From positions 1-8,379 of the forward strand of contig DAINOC010000088.1 of assembly GCA_036735565.1 (NCBI GenBank): a stretch of DNA of 8,379 bases. The letters run 5' to 3'. The translations under genes and the position numbers were made by a program. The stretch is from Coraliomargarita_B sp036735565 (lineage in GTDB: Bacteria; Verrucomicrobiota; Verrucomicrobiia; Opitutales; Coraliomargaritaceae). This document shows, one piece after another, positions 6,049 to 8,379 of this stretch; position 1 is the stretch's first letter; each line of letters starts with the position of its first letter. Below the pieces are notes generated by a model. The model was not told the DNA's origin, ran no database searches, and saw only the letters and a list, made by a program, of their open reading frames with translations.

Positions 6049-6303
6049 CTATTTTGTGAGTTGGTCATATTTTGCATGGCTGCCAATCCAAAACCAGATA
6101 ATAGTGTCGTCCTGCAAAATACCAAGTGCCCTGTAGGCAAGCCCCGCGCGAACCGACCAGTAGGGTCCCACCTTTTTGAAATGCAATGATGGGTGAAAAG
6201 GGTCGGACTTGAGTATGGCAAAATTCTTATCTGCGGTTTTCTGAACGTCTAGCGGTAATTCATGATAGGCTATCCAAAACTTTGCAGACGCGTGATGCTT
6301 CAT
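6049..6303 (-). CDS. RelE/ParE-superfamily toxin
   Basis: The 84-residue toxin starts MKHHASAKFWIAYHELPLDV. It has an Asp-Pro turn (LKSDPFHPSLHFKKVG, about 31-46) and a closing sheet (YWSVRAGLAYRALGI, then DTIIWFWIGSHAKYD). I recognise this type as a compact RelE-fold toxin that is regularly paired with the short antitoxin found here. RelE-fold relatives cut mRNA on the ribosome. Candidate catalytic residues are Arg52, Arg58 and His75 (GSHAKYD), but I cannot confirm the mechanism. Its ATG overlaps the antitoxin stop by 4 bp (ATGA), a classic coupling. The stop is TAG at 6049-6051, and repeat C begins 5 bp beyond. Confidence 0.85.
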   Translation of the reverse strand: MKHHASAKFWIAYHELPLDVQKTADKNFAILKSDPFHPSLHFKKVGPYWSVRAGLAYRALGILQDDTIIWFWIGSHAKYDQLTK

Positions 6304-6500
6304 AGTTCAGTGGTTCGTCCCGCTTTAAACTCCGCGATTGCTTCTGCGGCAAGAGAATCCAGCTTACCTGAGGCGACATCCGATTCAAATTGCGCATCCC
6401 ACTGAGCAGAAACGTGTTGCGTAAACCAGTTTCGAAAACTTGTAAGCTCTTCCCTATTTAGTTTTTCGACTGCGCTCTCAATTTCTTCTACGGTGCTCAT
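6300..6500 (-). CDS. Short antitoxin of the RelE/ParE-type pair
   Basis: This 66-residue acidic protein starts MSTVEEIESAVEKLNREELT. It continues SFRNWFTQHVSAQWDAQFESD and closes with an Ala/Glu-rich helix ending RTTEL. It appears all-helical and lacks a recognisable ribbon-helix-helix or helix-turn-helix. The SxVEEIExAVxxL...WDxQFExDVxxGKLDxLAxEA pattern is that of antitoxins accompanying this compact toxin. The frame is open to 6596 through repeat D, but family pattern and promoter placement both fix ATG 6500. The upstream promoter has its -10 ending 6 bp before the ATG, so the mRNA probably begins at the start codon (leaderless). It overlaps the toxin by 4 bp. Confidence 0.85.
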   Translation of the reverse strand: MSTVEEIESAVEKLNREELTSFRNWFTQHVSAQWDAQFESDVASGKLDSLAAEAIAEFKAGRTTEL

Positions 6501-6536
6501 GGTGTAACTATATGTGTCAGAAACCCGAATCGTCAA
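6500..6536 (-). promoter_or_regulatory. Sigma-70-like promoter for a leaderless antitoxin-toxin mRNA
   Basis: On the minus strand TTGACG (6536-6531) is followed after 18 bp by TATAGT (6512-6507), both one to two bases from consensus. The start codon begins 6 bp after the -10, exactly where transcription should start, leaving no room for a leader. Flanking GTGT repeats (GTGTAACTATATGTGT, 6502-6517) overlap the -10 and may be repressor contacts. Confidence 0.6.
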
Positions 6537-6566
6537 TTTTTCATTTTTATATCGTGGAGCTGTCAC

Positions 6567-6640
6567 ATGGAGTGTAGGCGGAGCCGTAACGGACAAAGGT
6601 CTGCCGGAGATGGCGCAGCAATTGAGACCTCCGACTGGAT
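6567..6640 (+). repeat. Dispersed 3'-end repeat, copy D (orphan, 74 bp)
   Basis: This is the longest copy: ATGGAGTGTAGGCGGAGCCG, TAACGGACAAAGGTCTGCCGG, AGATGGCGCAGCAATTGAG, then ACCT and the exact core CCGACTGGAT (6631-6640). It joins features of copy B (left half) and of copies A, C and E (right half). Unlike copies B, C and E, it has no minus-strand gene ending at its core; the next 270 bp to the right (6641-6913) are non-coding, as if the cassette it once closed has decayed or been lost. Confidence 0.6.
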
Positions 6641-6648
6641 ATCTTCAG

Positions 6649-6819
6649 TCCTGCGTAGCCTCGGCGAAGCATGGGAGCTTCCAGAATGCCCACCGGCATC
6701 AAATCCGACAAGCACTCCTTCTTCCCTTCGAAATGGTTTTTTCCGGCTGAGCCGGAGACCGCTAATGTTCGCTAATTTTACGCTAATTTGTCCTGCGTAG
6801 CCCATGCGCGAAGCACGGA
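6649..6819 (+). repeat. Two direct copies of a TCCTGCGTAGCC...GCGAAGCA repeat
   Basis: Copy 1 (6649-6675) reads TCCTGCGTAGCCTCGGCGAA then GCATGGG; copy 2 (6791-6819) reads TCCTGCGTAGCCCATGCGCG then AAGCACGGA. They share 12 bases at the left and GCGAAGCA at the right. I recognise the CTACGCAGGA/GCTTCGC theme as a common intergenic repeat in genomes of this kind. Around them, 6641-6913 holds no supportable gene: the minus-strand frame over 6563-6841 is built entirely of repeats. A 6-bp hairpin TCCGGC-TGA-GCCGGA (6742-6756) sits between the copies. Confidence 0.5.
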
Positions 6820-6873
6820 TGGGGCTGATTCTCTTTTTCATTTAATAAGCGTAAATTAGCGCCAATAAGCGGT
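6758..6873. repeat. Inverted array of helically phased GCTAAT-type units
   Basis: The left arm (6758-6788) carries GCTAAT at 6761, 6771 and 6782, spacings of 10 and 11 bp. The right arm (6842-6873) carries the complementary units (ATAAGC, ATTAGC, ATAAGC) at a 10-bp period. Aligned as an inverted repeat the arms agree at about 24 of 31 positions, including ACCGCT and CGCTAATTT. The 53-bp centre holds copy 2 of the CTGCGTAGC repeat. Confidence 0.6.
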
Positions 6874-6908
6874 ATCAAAATTCTCTTCTATATCGGCAAG
6901 GCTAGACG

Positions 6909-6954
6909 CGGATATGGAGCGCAGCGGAATATCCGTTGTCTACGCCGACTGGAT
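6909..6954 (+). repeat. Dispersed 3'-end repeat, copy E, with hairpin
   Basis: It reads ATGGAGCGCAGCGGA (6914-6928), then ATATCCGTTGTCTACG, and ends in the exact core CCGACTGGAT (6945-6954). CGGATAT (6909-6915) pairs perfectly with ATATCCG (6929-6935). The element overlaps the end of the DUF2442 gene: the TAG stop (6942-6940) lies inside it, and the last codons (IQSA) are written by its core. Confidence 0.6.
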
Positions 6955-7188
6955 CTGCGGTGTGAGGGCGTGGAGGTGCTCTGGAGCAAAGTCTGCGCCG
7001 TTCGGCCACGCAAGTGTATGCCCTTCAAGTGTGAACCGCTTGAAATATTCAGGATCCTTCAATGGCTCGAAAATAGGCCCATCCAATTCATTTTTTAAAT
7101 CGACCTGGCCATCCGTCTCATCGCTGAATTTCAGCCAAATACGGTAGCCATCGACATACTTTGCTTCTTCAATATGCAGGAATTTCAT
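6940..7188 (-). CDS. DUF2442 domain protein
   Basis: This 82-residue protein fits DUF2442. An N-terminal strand (MKFLHIEEAKYVDGYRIWLK) leads into FSDETDGQVDLKNELDG, where family members have F.DG..G.vDL. Then come PIFEPLKDPEYFKRFTLE and the signature WPNGADFAPEHLH (61-73). DUF2442 proteins are small, of unsettled function, and are commonly encoded next to DUF4160 or in toxin-antitoxin-like neighbourhoods; some resemble the N-terminal part of NadS-like regulators. Here its ATG overlaps the stop of the DUF4160 gene by one base (TAATG), so the two are surely co-translated. The C-terminal residues IQSA come from repeat E, suggesting that the original end was replaced when the repeat arrived. Confidence 0.85.
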   Translation of the reverse strand: MKFLHIEEAKYVDGYRIWLKFSDETDGQVDLKNELDGPIFEPLKDPEYFKRFTLEGHTLAWPNGADFAPEHLHALTPQIQSA

Positions 7189-7445
7189 TATTCGAGGGGT
7201 TGAATGGGTTCGAGTGGTTTCCGCTGCTCTGCGAGTTCCCAGTCCCGCAGAAGCGCGTCTTTATTCATTTCATACCATTCCAGAACGGCTTTGAGCGCAC
7301 GTCTTGGAAAATGGCCAGTGACGATGCTGGTCGCGATCTCAACAGTGACTTCATACTCGCCATACTCCGCATGGAAATGCGGTGGTGCGTGATCACGGTA
7401 ATACATCCGAATGATGATCCCGAGAAATCTGTAAATTTCAGGCAT
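7188..7445 (-). CDS. DUF4160 domain protein
   Basis: This 85-residue protein begins MPEIYRFLGIIIRMYYRDHA and carries the family hallmark PPHFHAEYGEYE (21-32), with two histidines and an acidic pair. A helical second half follows (FPRRALKAVLEWYEMNKDAL, then LRDWELA). DUF4160 has no established biochemistry. It is nearly always followed by DUF2442, as here, and the pair behaves in genomes like a two-gene mobile module. The conserved His/Glu cluster could bind a metal or be catalytic, which is inference. The ATG at 7445 is preceded by an in-frame TAA four codons upstream, so the start is well fixed. There is no Shine-Dalgarno sequence; a TTGAAA hexamer and a poor -10 (TAACTT) precede the ATG. 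Confidence 0.85.
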   Translation of the reverse strand: MPEIYRFLGIIIRMYYRDHAPPHFHAEYGEYEVTVEIATSIVTGHFPRRALKAVLEWYEMNKDALLRDWELAEQRKPLEPIQPLE

Positions 7446-7503
7446 ATCGGGAAGTTAGGCGATCTCGGTAAGACTTTCAATTCCTTTCGCAGATCGTCTA
7501 GCT

Positions 7504-7561
7504 CATCCACGGCGGGTATGGAAGCCCGAATTCAAACAGGAGCGTTACCCGCCGTTGGATG
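7504..7561. repeat. Bulged inverted repeat across the stop codon of the 7545-8207 gene
   Basis: CATCCACGGCGGGTA (7504-7518) pairs with TACCCGCCGTTGGATG (7546-7561) over 15 bp with one extra base, leaving a 27-base loop. The gene's TAA (7547-7545) sits at the loop edge. On the minus strand the first arm contains ATCCAAC, which fits the RYYYAAC pattern of an integron attC R'' box, but the second arm reads GTGGATG instead of GTTRRRY. Confidence 0.65.
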
Positions 7562-8207
7562 GAGCGTCTTGTTCGCATTCTTGTTGTTTGAGTAGAAGGG
7601 CAGCATACTCGGCACCACGTCGTGTGATGGTATAAACTGCGTATGACGAGTGTCGGGATGTCATCTTAATGAAACCGCACATCTCAAGTGCATCCATGTC
7701 ATCACTCAAAAAACGGGGGTCTTCGTGTTCAATCGCTCCACTANNNNNNNNNNCGGATATGTCCTCCGGTATTCGAGGCAGACTGGCAAAGAGCTCCCGG
7801 AAACCAGTCTCCAGCTCAGGCGGGCCATCCTCGTAAGTCACGATAATCTCTTCGGTTCCGAAGTGACGAATGAACTCATTGGAGATGTTGTCCACGCGCT
7901 CGGAATCCTCTGCTGGAGTCGAGACGCCAAAGATGATAGTGCCGTCAGCCAGGAAAAATACCATTGCATGTTCAGAACTCGCTTCACTCCGCCAGTAAAT
8001 CGCATGTGGTTCGTCATGGTGCTCACAGCAATGATCAATTAGCTCAGCGGCTGTCGTAAAGATGACCTGCGGATCACGGGAAAATTGGGGCACCTCATAC
8101 TCGTCAGCGGATTCGATCCGATCCGGTAGGAACCGGTCGAGAAATGCAACGACCGTTTCTGGCTTACGCTCGTTCCCGAGCGCATAAATGTCAGCATATT
8201 CTGGCAC
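7545..8207 (-). CDS. Unrecognised protein, interrupted by a 10-N assembly gap
   Basis: From the GTG at 8207 about 150 residues precede the gap at 7753-7744, and about 64 follow it in the same nominal frame. The first part (MPEYADIYALGNERKPETVV, then AFLDRFLPDRIESADEYEVP) is acidic and soluble, with a strand-rich centre (HAIYWRSEASSEHAMVFFLA, DGTIIFGVSTPAEDSERV) and GTEEIIVTYEDGPPE. I cannot name the family. The second part ends like a winged helix: DDMDALEMCGFIKMTSRHSS, then YAVYTITRRGAEYAALLLKQ, with the beta-wing and recognition-helix rhythm of MarR/PadR-like domains. Ten Ns are usually a placeholder, so these may be two genes wrongly joined, or one gene with unknown missing bases. No signal peptide or membrane segment. 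Confidence 0.6.
   Translation of the reverse strand: MPEYADIYALGNERKPETVVAFLDRFLPDRIESADEYEVPQFSRDPQVIFTTAAELIDHCCEHHDEPHAIYWRSEASSEHAMVFFLADGTIIFGVSTPAEDSERVDNISNEFIRHFGTEEIIVTYEDGPPELETGFRELFASLPRIPEDISXXXXSGAIEHEDPRFLSDDMDALEMCGFIKMTSRHSSYAVYTITRRGAEYAALLLKQQECEQDAPSNGG
7744..7753. other. Assembly gap (10 Ns)
   Basis: Ten undetermined bases inside the 7545-8207 reading frame. The true length is unknown, so frame continuity across it cannot be trusted. Confidence 0.95.
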
Positions 8208-8242
8208 GGGATTTTTATTCTTGGGCGAACGTCAAGGATGAC

Positions 8243-8329
8243 CCAACTGAGACCGAGAGCGCAGGTGGATTGCAAAGGTAATGCTCGAACAACCAACCCG
8301 CGCTCAACTCGCGGCGGGTCTCAGGTTGG
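8243..8329. repeat. Bulged inverted repeat with an inner stem (87 bp)
   Basis: CCAACTGAGACC (8243-8254) pairs with GGTCTCAGGTTGG (8317-8329) over 12 bp with one extra base. Inside, GAGCGC (8257-8262) pairs with GCGCTC (8300-8305). It fills most of the spacer 8208-8349. Read on the minus strand the last arm is followed by GTTGGGT, which fits the attC R' pattern GTTRRRY; the opposite box, CACCAAC, departs from RYYYAAC. Confidence 0.6.
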
Positions 8330-8349
8330 TGTCTATCCGCTTGTTCGTC

Positions 8350-8379
8350 CTAGTCGTTCTTGAGGATGATCTCCAAGGG
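8350..8379 (-). CDS. Possible C-terminal tail of a further minus-strand gene, partial
   Basis: The last 30 bases read on the minus strand as PLEIILKND followed by TAG (8352-8350). Nine codons cannot be assigned to a family, but the frame, the strand and the bulged inverted repeat starting 21 bp past the stop repeat the arrangement seen at the other modules. It may be the end of another small cassette-like gene. Confidence 0.3.
   Translation of the reverse strand, partial: PLEIILKND

Noticed and set aside
6737..6756. T-run next to the hairpin TCCGGC-TGA-GCCGGA as a terminator
   Set aside because: The T-run is on the 5' side of the stem on the plus strand, and on the minus strand it becomes A's after the stem, so neither direction gives a stem followed by U's.
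6563..6841. Minus-strand frame of 92 codons
   Set aside because: It is made up of repeat D, the CTGCGTAGC repeats and half of the phased inverted array, with no protein-like pattern.
5306..7460. GCCTAAC (5306-5312) and GTTAGGC (7454-7460), perfect attC-type box sequences
   Set aside because: They are over 2 kb apart, neither has a partner box within attC distance, and two such 7-mers in 8.4 kb are expected by chance.
7265..7510. Minus-strand frame beginning VDELDDLRKELKVLPRS
   Set aside because: The opening looks protein-like, but it soon runs out of frame through the DUF4160 gene, and no family fits. It could be a remnant of an older gene end, but I cannot support it.

Overview
The window looks like a chromosomal piece of a fairly GC-rich, Gram-negative-type bacterium. 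I lean towards Verrucomicrobiota (Opitutales-like) because of the histone-H1-like protein tail, the style of the M14-peptidase remnant, the near absence of Shine-Dalgarno sequences and the dispersed intergenic repeats. This is family resemblance from memory, not a database result. There are no rRNA or tRNA genes, no CRISPR array, and no transposase or integrase in view.

Positions 1-3000 are core-like and GC-rich. The left edge carries the first 59 codons of a minus-strand gene with a clean signal peptide. Divergent to it is a long-chain polyprenyl diphosphate synthase (361-1398). Next comes a 484-residue protein (1530-2984) that joins an SDR-like Rossmann domain lacking the usual Tyr/Lys pair to a long, very basic tail ending in a Lys/Ala/Pro repeat like histone H1. 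Convergent with it is a frame-broken M14 carboxypeptidase remnant (about 3107-3508) with a likely minus-strand terminator at 3004-3036.

Positions 3540-8379 form an accessory island that is visibly more AT-rich. Every gene I can support there lies on the minus strand. Read from right to left it holds: the tail of a gene at the right edge; an unrecognised gene interrupted by a 10-N assembly gap (7545-8207); a DUF4160-DUF2442 pair (7445-6940); an HTH-less antitoxin with a RelE/ParE-type toxin (6500-6049); a Phd-type antitoxin with ParE (5935-5391); a YefM antitoxin with a Txe/YoeB toxin (5232-4727); a possible 25-codon ORF; a membrane-anchored small protein (4447-4019); and a small basic conserved-looking protein (3959-3750). 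In each toxin-antitoxin pair the antitoxin is first and overlaps the toxin, as expected for autoregulated type II modules. Two antitoxin genes appear to have promoters that would give leaderless mRNAs, and one has a perfect 20-bp palindrome touching its start codon.

The most interesting signal lies between the modules. Nearly every module ends, at or just past its stop codon, in a sequence able to fold on itself. Five of these spacers share a dispersed repeat with a CCGACTGGAT core, all in the same orientation, and three copies sit within about 6 bp of, or over, a stop codon. Others are bulged inverted repeats or a 78-bp perfect inverted repeat. The layout resembles an integron-like cassette array, but canonical attC boxes are not convincingly present, so the repeats may be a non-canonical cassette boundary, a REP-like mobile repeat, or 3'-end RNA structures.
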